NCBI GenBank assembly: GCA_030669445.1
Contig: DAOVDP010000094.1
Location: forward strand, 1-5,327
Reading direction: 5' to 3'
DNA: 5,327 bases
Source of the DNA: Candidatus Latescibacterota bacterium
GTDB lineage: Bacteria; Latescibacterota; MVCY01
The first letter of the stretch is position 1; each line of letters starts with the position of its first letter. Below are positions 1 to 5,327 of this stretch, piece by piece. Position numbers and translations under genes: made by a program. The notes under the pieces were generated by a model, which saw only the letters and a list, made by a program, of their open reading frames with translations, was not told the origin of the DNA and did not search any database.

Positions 1-1330
1 CCTGGTAAAGGGTGTTGTTCTGCTCGTCTGATTCAGTGATCTCATCCTCAGAATCTACATCTATCCGGAACAGGGTTTGAACTGTCCTGTGCCAAGGCAC
101 CTCCAGCGTCACACAGTATCCTCCTGGGGGAATAGGTGGTAGGACTCTCTCTCTGAAAACCCAGCCGAAAGCAGAAGAATCTCCCTGGATGGACTCAAAG
201 CCATCAACCCAAAAGCCTGACTCCACCGGGGCGTCGCCCAGGTTTCTTATGGTCACCAAGAACCTGTCTTTCTCCGGCGAAAACCGGATGTCGCCGGGAG
301 AGACAGACAGATCGGGCAGGGGATTTTCACCGGCGGCGAATTGGGCTAAAGCAGCCACCTGCAGCCGAGTGGCCCGGGCAATTAGGTCGAAATTAATATG
401 GTAATCCAGGCTGTCGCTGGAGATGACATCGTCTATGCTGTCGTACGCCTTATTTGTTTCCTCCGGGGGGTAACTCTCAATGCCAAACGCAGCATCGTAT
501 CCCAGCTCCCAGAAAGAGGCATGGTCACCACGGTCGGCAAGAGGGTCAATCCTTTTGTCTAAGATCAGACCAATCTCGTAGATATCGTTTGTCTCTTCCA
601 TTAGATCAGCCAGCCATTGAGAGCGGGGATTGGCTATAAGCACCATCCCAGGCTGTTCGTTGTGGGCAATCATATCATAGTTAATGACACCTAGGATATT
701 GTCCCCTCTTTCTGCTGCTTCTCGGACGTAGAATTTGCTCCCCCACATTCTGAACTCTTCACCGGAAAAGAGGATAAACTTGATGGAAAACGGAAATTCG
801 CCTTTCGAGTTGGCCAGCACCCTTGCGGCCTCCAAGACTGAGACTACTCCGCTGCCGTTATCGTCGGCCCCAGGAGCGGGGTCGCTCCTCCAGTCCCAGC
901 CGGGGGTGTTGCGTCCGGTGTCATCGTAGTGGGCGCAACAGATATAGTAACCGTCGCCTTTTCCCTTCAGCGTTCCCACTATATTATACATTATGCTGTC
1001 ATCTGGGGTATGCTGGAAAGGCAGAACCTCCACCAAACTGCTGTCTCTCAGAGCCTGGATCAGTTGCTGCCGGATATAGCTGCCGGCTGAGTTCCAGCAC
1101 TCAGGATGTCGGGCATAGCGGGTCCGTAAGTTCTCTCTGTGATTGTTGTAAGGTTTAGTTGGATCCTTGTATACCAGTTGTGCCAGATCTTCTTCTATTT
1201 GTATTTGGTCGCGATTTACCTTTTCTATGAGACCGGCAACAGAGTCTTTCCTTCCGGGAAGAGCCTGAGAGGTCTGAATAAGAAAAAACAACAGAAAAAG
1301 AGAACTCCCCAGACCAAAGACTCCCCTCAT
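1..1330 (-). CDS. Secreted M28-family zinc aminopeptidase with CARDB domain (C-terminus beyond window)
   Basis: The frame is open from the start codon to the left edge, giving 443 residues with no stop. The protein is probably an exported metallopeptidase that trims N-terminal amino acids from peptides outside the cytoplasm. Residues 1-23 look like a signal peptide (MRGVFGLG, hydrophobic core, cleavage after TSQA). All five di-zinc ligands expected in M28 are present: H134 (CAHYDD), D156 (GADDNGSG), E192 with catalytic base E191 (FSGEE), D219 (NYDM) and H270 (RGDHASF). Residues from about 340 onward (PDLSVSPGDI, then TIRNLGDAPV, ending DEQNNT) match a CARDB/Ig-like adhesion domain. I chose the ATG at 1330 because GAGGGAAAGG lies just before it. 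An in-frame ATG at 1357 would add nine residues and share one base with the stop of the upstream C25-like gene. A T9SS sorting domain may follow outside the window. Family assignment is firm; substrate is unknown. Confidence 0.9.
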   Translation of the reverse strand, partial: MRGVFGLGSSLFLLFFLIQTSQALPGRKDSVAGLIEKVNRDQIQIEEDLAQLVYKDPTKPYNNHRENLRTRYARHPECWNSAGSYIRQQLIQALRDSSLVEVLPFQHTPDDSIMYNIVGTLKGKGDGYYICCAHYDDTGRNTPGWDWRSDPAPGADDNGSGVVSVLEAARVLANSKGEFPFSIKFILFSGEEFRMWGSKFYVREAAERGDNILGVINYDMIAHNEQPGMVLIANPRSQWLADLMEETNDIYEIGLILDKRIDPLADRGDHASFWELGYDAAFGIESYPPEETNKAYDSIDDVISSDSLDYHINFDLIARATRLQVAALAQFAAGENPLPDLSVSPGDIRFSPEKDRFLVTIRNLGDAPVESGFWVDGFESIQGDSSAFGWVFRERVLPPIPPGGYCVTLEVPWHRTVQTLFRIDVDSEDEITESDEQNNTLYQ

Positions 1331-1340
1331 CCTTTCCCTC
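1331..1340 (-). promoter_or_regulatory. Ribosome binding site that favours the 1330 start of the M28 peptidase
   Basis: The minus strand reads GAGGGAAAGG immediately before ATG at 1330, with GAGG six bases from the start codon. The alternative ATG at 1357, which overlaps the stop of the preceding gene as TGATG, has only weak purine stretches upstream (an AGGAAG about 17 bases away). This site therefore supports the shorter protein, whose signal peptide is also of normal shape. Translation from 1357 by coupling to the upstream gene remains possible. Confidence 0.55.
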
Positions 1341-1356
1341 GTTTTCAGAAAGAACA

Positions 1357-3039
1357 TCACTTAACCACAACAAGCTTCCTGCTGCAGGTAGAGTCTTCAG
1401 CAAGCAAACGGTAGATATAGACGCCAGAGGCCACTTCCTGACCGAATCTGTCCTTGCCGTCCCAGCGGGCGGTGTAGTAACCCAACTGTTGATGAGTAGC
1501 AACAAGAGGACGGACAAGCCGGCCGGCGACGTCATAGATATTCAAGGAGATAAAAGTAGGGGAAGGAACCCGATAGCCGATAGTTGTCCATCTTGAAACC
1601 GGATTGGGATAAGCTTGAAAAAGCATAGGCTTGATAGGGCAAGGGAGAGAAGACTGGGGAGTTTCTTCCACATCGGTACTCAATCTGGTGGTAGTGGTGA
1701 AAACCACCTCTCTCTCCTCCCCTTTCGTCAAGTCTGGATCGCCCTGTTTCCACACATAAAGCAGCGCGAAATTATCCGTCACCACCGCCCGATAGGCATC
1801 AGTGTACTCAACCTGTGGATTTTCAACCCTGCAGGGCAGCATCACTATCGGATGTCTGTTGCCCCATTTACTTGTAAACCCAGGTTTGCCATCCTCGTTC
1901 ATAGTTATCCTCACCGTCACTGTATCTCTGTCTGCTCCGGATCTCACACTAATTTCACTTCTATAAAGGGGGTCTCTTACCGGCTCTATTCTTACATCCA
2001 GAGCCGGATCACCATAAAGGGCGGCATAGTCCCTGTCCGCTGGAGTTGAACCTGGAGTGTCGTTTTCCAGATCGAAAACTATTGCCTGGTTGCTAAGGAA
2101 AAAGGCCTCCGGCCAGGTGCATTGGTTCTGGATGAAGAAGTAGGCGGCCGTGCCCCCAAGCTGGTAGCTATTGCGTCCTTCCGGCGTAACATACCCAGCA
2201 TACATATACGCCCCTCCACTGTGTAACCAGGCCAAGACCATCGAATCCTCCATCTGGAGGATTTTCCCGATGTAACAGTTACCCAATCCGCAGTAGATTT
2301 TAGGATTGGTTGAATCTATGTTTATGTCGTCACCCTCGTAGGGATCACCGTAGACCTGTCCATCCCTTGATCGGAAGAACCCCTCTTTGTCCGAAGTTGG
2401 GTAGTGAAGCTGCCATCTATTCACATTTCCGTGGCCACTGGTGATAAAAATATCATACTGGTTGCTGTTTAGCTTCTCTACTAAGAAGGGAGTGCGGTCG
2501 GTGGGGCATTCGACAGTGTCCACAATAGTACCATCGGGATATTTAACCCACATCTTGTTGTAAGTCCCTTCTGAAGTGGCGATACCTTCTTGGACATAAG
2601 GTAGCCATTTTTTGCTGGTGCCGGATAGTATCCTGCGGACTCGAAATCCGGAGATACTCACAATTCTCAAGGCGTCCTGCGGGGTGTAACCGGTCACTAT
2701 CCCCCAGATGGCATCTCCGTAAGGATCATCATCAAGCTCCCGGGTGAGTCGATGTATCGTCTTAACCACATAGTCCCTCGAATCCAGAGGCTCAAGGACA
2801 AAGCAGACATACTTAGGAGACATCTCCTTTAAGCTATCTAATACCTGACTCACTCCAAGATCATACACAAGGACCTCCCCCTGGTATTTTGCTTTTAGTG
2901 TATCTACCACCTCTGCCCACTCTGGCTTGGCCAAGGTTTGGTCTTTTACCACAATGGCATAGCCCCCCGCGTAACTTCCCCTTGTACTAAACACCAGGGC
3001 AATGAGGAGAACAAACAGAGCAAGAAATAGCCTTTTCAT
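1357..3039 (-). CDS. Secreted gingipain-like (C25 family) cysteine peptidase with T9SS type A sorting domain
   Basis: This 560-residue protein is probably exported and handled by the type IX secretion system. Residues 1-24 form a signal peptide (MKRLFLALF, hydrophobic core, cleavage after SYA). The C25-like body begins at once (YAIVVKDQT, about 27). It carries the clan CD His motif SGHGN with H203, the probable nucleophile C255 in GNCYIG, and the LYGDPAL motif (341-347) that often closes such domains. Residues about 350-460 look like a beta-sandwich linker. Residues 473-560 are a FlgD-like/T9SS type A sorting domain: FQAYPNPV, IYDVAGRLV, WDGKDRFG, ASGVYIYRL, ending KLVVVK. The start has AAGGAG six bases upstream and a promoter behind it. 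The recognisable N-terminal prodomain of classical gingipains is not evident. Peptidase activity is inferred from the His/Cys pair and not proven. The gene leads directly into the M28 peptidase gene. Confidence 0.87.
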   Translation of the reverse strand: MKRLFLALFVLLIALVFSTRGSYAGGYAIVVKDQTLAKPEWAEVVDTLKAKYQGEVLVYDLGVSQVLDSLKEMSPKYVCFVLEPLDSRDYVVKTIHRLTRELDDDPYGDAIWGIVTGYTPQDALRIVSISGFRVRRILSGTSKKWLPYVQEGIATSEGTYNKMWVKYPDGTIVDTVECPTDRTPFLVEKLNSNQYDIFITSGHGNVNRWQLHYPTSDKEGFFRSRDGQVYGDPYEGDDINIDSTNPKIYCGLGNCYIGKILQMEDSMVLAWLHSGGAYMYAGYVTPEGRNSYQLGGTAAYFFIQNQCTWPEAFFLSNQAIVFDLENDTPGSTPADRDYAALYGDPALDVRIEPVRDPLYRSEISVRSGADRDTVTVRITMNEDGKPGFTSKWGNRHPIVMLPCRVENPQVEYTDAYRAVVTDNFALLYVWKQGDPDLTKGEEREVVFTTTTRLSTDVEETPQSSLPCPIKPMLFQAYPNPVSRWTTIGYRVPSPTFISLNIYDVAGRLVRPLVATHQQLGYYTARWDGKDRFGQEVASGVYIYRLLAEDSTCSRKLVVVK

Positions 3040-3045
3040 AGTTTA

Positions 3046-3051
3046 CTCCTT
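3046..3051 (-). promoter_or_regulatory. Strong Shine-Dalgarno site of the C25-like gene
   Basis: The minus strand carries a perfect AAGGAG six bases before the ATG at 3039. It fixes the start of the C25-like gene. A full-consensus SD is informative about lineage, because most Bacteroidota genes rely little on such sites even though T9SS is best known from that phylum. Confidence 0.8.
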
Positions 3052-3087
3052 GTGGTTGAAGGTTGTGTAAATGGACGAGGACTGTTA

Positions 3088-3116
3088 AATATATTCAACC
3101 GAGTTTTATCTGTCAA
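3088..3116 (-). promoter_or_regulatory. Sigma70-type promoter for the two-peptidase unit
   Basis: On the minus strand a perfect -35 box TTGACA (3116-3111) is followed by a 17-bp spacer and a -10 box TATATT (3093-3088), five of six matches to consensus. The predicted transcription start is near 3081, giving a leader of roughly 40 bases before the C25-like ATG, with the SD inside it. It lies in the only substantial gap between genes (3040-3220) and separates the porX-tsaE-DUF523-mazG group from the secreted peptidases. Two inverted repeats overlap the -35 region, so repressor or activator control is possible. This is a prediction from sequence only. Confidence 0.7.
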
Positions 3117-3126
3117 GCGAAACTCG
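3100..3126. repeat. Second 7-bp inverted repeat spanning the -35 box and spacer start
   Basis: CGAGTTT (3100-3106) and AAACTCG (3120-3126) are perfect inverted copies with a 13-base loop that contains the -35 box. The right arm overlaps the loop and right arm of the 8-bp repeat at 3113-3131, so the two pairings exclude one another. The octamer AAACTCGC also recurs as a direct copy at 3175-3182, upstream of the promoter. This may be an operator cluster or chance; short repeats in AT-rich spacers are common. Confidence 0.4.
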
Positions 3127-3131
3127 CTTGA
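3113..3131. repeat. Perfect 8-bp inverted repeat overlapping the -35 box
   Basis: TCAAGCGA (3113-3120) and TCGCTTGA (3124-3131) are perfect inverted copies separated by AAC. The left arm shares four bases with the -35 box TTGACA. Neither strand has a T-run after the hairpin, so it does not look like an intrinsic terminator. Its place directly at and upstream of the -35 box fits an operator for a dimeric regulator. It could also form a hairpin in read-through RNA from mazG. No regulator family is identifiable from the arms. Confidence 0.55.
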
Positions 3132-3220
3132 GGAAAATAGCGCAAACTTCCCTTTCGTTTATGGTGAGCTTGAAAAACTCGCGTTGTTTAACATATGCTC
3201 ATAAAACAGCTTGGAGAGAT

Positions 3221-3985
3221 CTACTGAATCTTCTGCTTTGCCTTATTCCACAAGGCGTCCATCTCTTCTAAACAAACTGTCTGAGGGGTCTTGCCCTGGT
3301 GCCCAAGCTCCGATTCGATAAATTTGAATCGGCGGATAAATCGGTTGGTACTTCCCTGGAGTGCTTCTTCAGGGCAAACGAGCAGAAATCGAGCCAGATT
3401 AACCAAGGAAAAGAGGACATCTCCCATCTCTTCCTCGACTTGTTGGGGATCTTTCTGACTGCGGGCCTGTTTAAGTTCGGCCAGTTCTTCCTCCATCTTC
3501 TCTACCACCCCAGCAGGATCTTTCCAGTCAAACCCCACCCGTGCCGCTTTCTCCTGTACCCTTTGCGCCCGAAATAAGGCGGGCAGATTAGAAGGCACAC
3601 CGTCAAGCACTGATCCCTTACCCTCTGTTTTTTTTATTCTTTCCCAATTCACCAGGACTTCCTCTGCGTCCTTAATCTTCGCATCGCCAAAGACGTGAGG
3701 GTGGCGTCTCTTAAGCTTCTCTATGTTGGTGGCAATTACATCACTGATATTGAACCGCCCTTCTTCTTCAGCTATCTGGGCATGGAACATCACTTGAAGC
3801 AGAAGGTCGCCCAGCTCTTCTTTTAGGTTCTGGTCGTCCCCTTCGTCAATAGCTTCTGCCACTTCGTAGGCCTCCTCGATTAAGCACCGTCTAATCGACT
3901 GATGAGTCTGTTCTCTATCCCAGGGGCAGCCGTCTTTACCTCGCAAGCGGCGTAGTAGTTCCCCCAGCTCCTTAAGTTCGGCCAT
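3221..3985 (-). CDS. mazG: Nucleoside triphosphate pyrophosphohydrolase MazG
   Basis: MazG cleaves (d)NTPs, including aberrant ones, to NMP and pyrophosphate in the cytoplasm, protecting nucleotide pools and in some bacteria modulating stress responses. The 254-residue length is close to the 263 of E. coli MazG, and both tandem MazG folds are present. The N-terminal fold has the signature GCPWDREQT (19-27) and metal-binding motif E37-E38-x-x-E41 with E57-x-x-D60 (EELGD). The C-terminal fold begins near GFDW (151-154) and has E166-E167-x-x-E170 with E186-x-x-D189 (EEMGD), the half that is catalytically active in E. coli. AAAGGA lies a few bases before the ATG, which is 20 bases after the DUF523 stop, so the gene is probably the last of the operon. 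No intrinsic terminator is visible after it. The chromosomal type is much more likely than a phage or toxin-linked single-domain form. Confidence 0.95.
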   Translation of the reverse strand: MAELKELGELLRRLRGKDGCPWDREQTHQSIRRCLIEEAYEVAEAIDEGDDQNLKEELGDLLLQVMFHAQIAEEEGRFNISDVIATNIEKLKRRHPHVFGDAKIKDAEEVLVNWERIKKTEGKGSVLDGVPSNLPALFRAQRVQEKAARVGFDWKDPAGVVEKMEEELAELKQARSQKDPQQVEEEMGDVLFSLVNLARFLLVCPEEALQGSTNRFIRRFKFIESELGHQGKTPQTVCLEEMDALWNKAKQKIQ

Positions 3986-4005
3986 TTCTGTCCTTTCCCT
4001 GTTAG

Positions 4006-4452
4006 TTAAGAGACATCTGCTGGTCGCACCAGAATTCCGTTCTCCTTGAGAAGCGCAGTGGCGACTCCATCCCCCTCGCTCAGCCTACCCTGGCAGTAAA
4101 TCTGACCACATCCACAGGAGGGGCTTTTTTGCTTCATCACTACCTCAGTGGCTTCGACTAATTGCGCCAACCGGAGGCTTTCTTGGGCACCCCTTATGAA
4201 CTCAGCGGTAACATCCTCACCGGTCTCACAGTAACAAACCCTGGCCCGGCCTAAGAGGACATCTTGACCGTCGCCACCTACGATCTCAGAACAGGGTCGA
4301 GGCGTGGATAGTCCTCCCAATTGCTCAGGACATATCGGCAAGGCAATCCCCTGACGCACCCACTCTACTACCTCTTCTGAGCGGGAATTATCCCCGTCAT
4401 GGCGACAGTTCAGACCTGCCAGACATGCACTCACGATGTATCTTATCGCCAT
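4006..4452 (-). CDS. DUF523 family protein (YbbK/TudS-like, probable iron-sulfur desulfidase)
   Basis: This 148-residue protein has the full DUF523 signature: VSACLAGLNC at 7-16, ICPEQLGGL at 40-48 followed by TPRP, and KSPSCG at 109-114. The family includes TudS, which removes sulfur from thiouracil using a [4Fe-4S] cluster held by three cysteines. C10, C41 and C113 are the natural candidates here, with E43 and a serine of SPSC as possible catalytic residues by analogy. Extra cysteines (C16, C54, C73, C75, C115, C120) make it unusually cysteine-rich. The start follows GGGAG with a short three-base spacing and lies inside tsaE, overlapping its last 56 bases in another frame, so translation is probably coupled. 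The family assignment is strong. Desulfidase activity is inferred, since many DUF523 proteins are uncharacterised. Confidence 0.9.
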   Translation of the reverse strand: MAIRYIVSACLAGLNCRHDGDNSRSEEVVEWVRQGIALPICPEQLGGLSTPRPCSEIVGGDGQDVLLGRARVCYCETGEDVTAEFIRGAQESLRLAQLVEATEVVMKQKSPSCGCGQIYCQGRLSEGDGVATALLKENGILVRPADVS

Positions 4453-4888
4453 CAGCTCCCTTCAAAGGCACTCCATCTTTCAACACGATCTCCCTTCTGC
4501 TCTCTGCCTTCCAGCGAAGGGAAATCCTTATGGAATCCTTGGGCAGAAGCCCTTCTGCCTTTTCGGCCCATTCGATCAGACAAATTCCGAAACCATAGAA
4601 ATATTCCTCACAGCCCAACTGGTAGAGTTCTTCAATGTTCTTGGTTCGATATAAGTCGAAATGGTATACTGGCAAACGGCCCTGGTATTCGTTAATGATC
4701 ACAAAAGCAGGACTGGTCACCGGATCAGTGACCCCCAGGCCCTGGCAAATGCCTTGAATCAAACAGGTCTTGCCGCTGCCCAGCTCGCCGGTCAAGGCCA
4801 CTACCGCACCGGGGTGAAGAAAGTCCGCCAGCTTCTGCCCCAGCCTTTGGGTCTGCTCAGGACCCTCCGTTATCCATCTGTATTCCAT
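4397..4888 (-). CDS. tsaE: tRNA t6A biosynthesis ATPase subunit TsaE (YjeE)
   Basis: TsaE is the P-loop ATPase that works with TsaB, TsaC and TsaD to install N6-threonylcarbamoyladenosine at position 37 of ANN-decoding tRNAs in the cytoplasm. The 163-residue product has Walker A GELGSGKT (34-41), the switch segment TSPAFVIINEY (58-68), the HFDLYR motif (76-81) and the IEWAEKA motif (105-111), in the usual order. The SPT(F/Y) threonine common in the family is replaced by A61. The protein is slightly longer than many TsaE proteins, and its last 18 codons overlap the DUF523 gene. The start at 4888 sits in an 11-bp tandem repeat, and an out-of-frame ATG at 4899 reads only nine codons. The gene begins 19 bases after porX, a linkage known from Bacteroidota. 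Confidence 0.95.
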   Translation of the reverse strand: MEYRWITEGPEQTQRLGQKLADFLHPGAVVALTGELGSGKTCLIQGICQGLGVTDPVTSPAFVIINEYQGRLPVYHFDLYRTKNIEELYQLGCEEYFYGFGICLIEWAEKAEGLLPKDSIRISLRWKAESRREIVLKDGVPLKGADGDKIHRECMSGRSELSP

Positions 4889-4899
4889 CTGTATTCCAT
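4867..4899 (-). repeat. 11-bp tandem repeat across the tsaE start codon
   Basis: The minus strand carries ATGGAATACAG twice in perfect tandem (4899-4889 and 4888-4878), followed by a diverged third unit, ATGGATAACGG (4877-4867). Each unit begins with ATG. As 11 is not a multiple of three, the three ATGs lie in different frames. The middle one starts tsaE. The first opens a nine-codon frame ending in TAA at 4872-4870. The arrangement looks like a small slippage duplication at the gene start. Confidence 0.9.
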
Positions 4900-4907
4900 C
4901 GTTCTCG

Positions 4908-5327
4908 CTATTTGCCCTTCATCACTATCACTGGCAGGATCATCTCCTCTAAGGAAATGCCTCCGTGCTGTAAGCTCTGCCGATACCGGCGTTCATATTC
5001 GTGAAACCCAGTAGGATAGACAAGAAAATAGTCCTCCTTCGCCAGGATGAAATTCGTAGCAGGGCCAAACCGTGGAAGTTTGAACTTCTTCGGGTCTTTA
5101 ATCAGAATAGCCCCTTTGGAGTCACAGTTCAGGTTGTTTCCATATTTATATCTCAGACTCACAGATGTATGTCGGTCGCCGTAAACTACATTTGCCCTTC
5201 GGCTGAGGATACTCCCGTGGTCTGAAGTGAGCACGACCACAGCATCAGTCTCGGCGATATTCCTCAACACCTCCAACAGAGCAGAGTGAGCAAACCAGGA
5301 TTTAGTGAGAGACCGAAAGGCAGCTTC
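4908..5327 (-). CDS. porX: PorX-type response regulator/PglZ-domain protein, C-terminal part (5' end beyond window)
   Basis: The frame is open to the right edge, giving 139 C-terminal residues. PorX is a cytoplasmic protein with a receiver domain followed by an alkaline-phosphatase-like PglZ domain. In Bacteroidota it acts with the sensor PorY and sigma factor SigP to control T9SS genes and has nucleotide phosphodiesterase activity. Visible in the fragment are TSDHGSI (34-40), whose Asp-His pair is a typical metal-ligand motif of the superfamily, then YGDRHTS, RYKYGNNLN, and QHGGISLEEMILP (120-132), where the His is a further expected ligand. The receiver domain lies outside, so PorX is named from the PglZ end and the adjacent tsaE. 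Another PglZ protein, such as a BREX phosphatase, is less likely because of the close PorX-like C terminus. The TTG at 5276 is internal and not a start. Confidence 0.8.
   Translation of the reverse strand, partial: EAAFRSLTKSWFAHSALLEVLRNIAETDAVVVLTSDHGSILSRRANVVYGDRHTSVSLRYKYGNNLNCDSKGAILIKDPKKFKLPRFGPATNFILAKEDYFLVYPTGFHEYERRYRQSLQHGGISLEEMILPVIVMKGK

Noticed and set aside
1155..1535. Minus-strand 126-codon frame covering the C25/M28 junction
   Set aside because: It overlaps the sorting domain of the C25-like protein and the start of the M28 peptidase in another frame. Its product shows no recognisable domain.
1615..2049. Plus-strand 144-codon frame inside the C25-like gene
   Set aside because: It is antisense to a well-supported coding region and has no family features; it is a shadow frame.
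3113..3131. Hairpin as an intrinsic terminator of the mazG operon
   Set aside because: The 8-bp stem is not followed by a T-run on either strand, and it sits on the -35 box of a promoter. No other convincing terminator was found in 3040-3220.
3221..3985. MazG as part of a mazEF toxin-antitoxin locus
   Set aside because: No mazE or mazF is present nearby. The protein is the full two-domain house-cleaning type in a housekeeping operon.
4399..5014. Plus-strand frames opposite tsaE, DUF523 and porX
   Set aside because: They are antisense to genes with clear motifs, and their translations show no recognisable protein features.
4908..5276. Independent 122-residue gene starting at TTG 5276
   Set aside because: The same frame continues without a stop to the window edge, and the PglZ-like sequence extends upstream, so TTG is an internal Leu codon of a longer PorX-like protein.
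4908..5327. PglZ domain as evidence for a BREX or Pgl phage-defence system
   Set aside because: The C-terminal motifs and the adjacent tsaE fit PorX better, and no other BREX gene is in the window. The missing N terminus leaves slight doubt.

Overview
All genes that can be supported in this window lie on the minus strand, so the biological order runs from high to low coordinates. Six are visible: the C-terminal part of a PorX-type response regulator/PglZ protein (cut by the right edge), tsaE, a DUF523 (YbbK/TudS-like) gene, mazG, a gingipain-like C25-family protein with a type IX secretion system (T9SS) type A sorting domain, and a secreted M28 zinc aminopeptidase with a CARDB domain (cut by the left edge).

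Layout. From 5327 to 3221 is a compact probable operon porX-tsaE-DUF523-mazG. Its junctions are 19 nt, a 56-nt overlap and 20 nt. It links T9SS signalling, tRNA t6A synthesis, a probable iron-sulfur thiobase desulfidase-like protein and an NTP pyrophosphohydrolase. From 3220 to 3040 is the only real intergenic region. It holds a near-consensus sigma70-type promoter (TTGACA, 17 bp, TATATT) flanked and overlapped by two mutually exclusive inverted repeats. From 3039 to 1 is a second unit of two exported peptidases, C25-like then M28, joined at a TGATG or 26-nt junction. No RNA gene, CRISPR array or transposon was seen.

Organism. The T9SS sorting domain, the PorX C terminus and the porX-tsaE linkage point to the Bacteroidota/FCB neighbourhood. 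The good Shine-Dalgarno sites (AAGGAG, GAGGGAAAGG) and the -35/-10 promoter are unlike typical Bacteroidota, which mostly lack strong SD sites and use a different -33/-7 promoter. I infer an uncultured FCB-type or related candidate phylum with a T9SS, but cannot name it from this window.

Function. The right half is housekeeping genes plus a regulator that in Bacteroidota controls the T9SS. The left half encodes likely substrates of that secretion system, so regulator and cargo sit about 2 kb apart. No wholly new system is obvious. The most interesting items are this T9SS neighbourhood, the 11-bp tandem repeat that places a decoy start codon ahead of tsaE, and the structured promoter in front of the protease genes.
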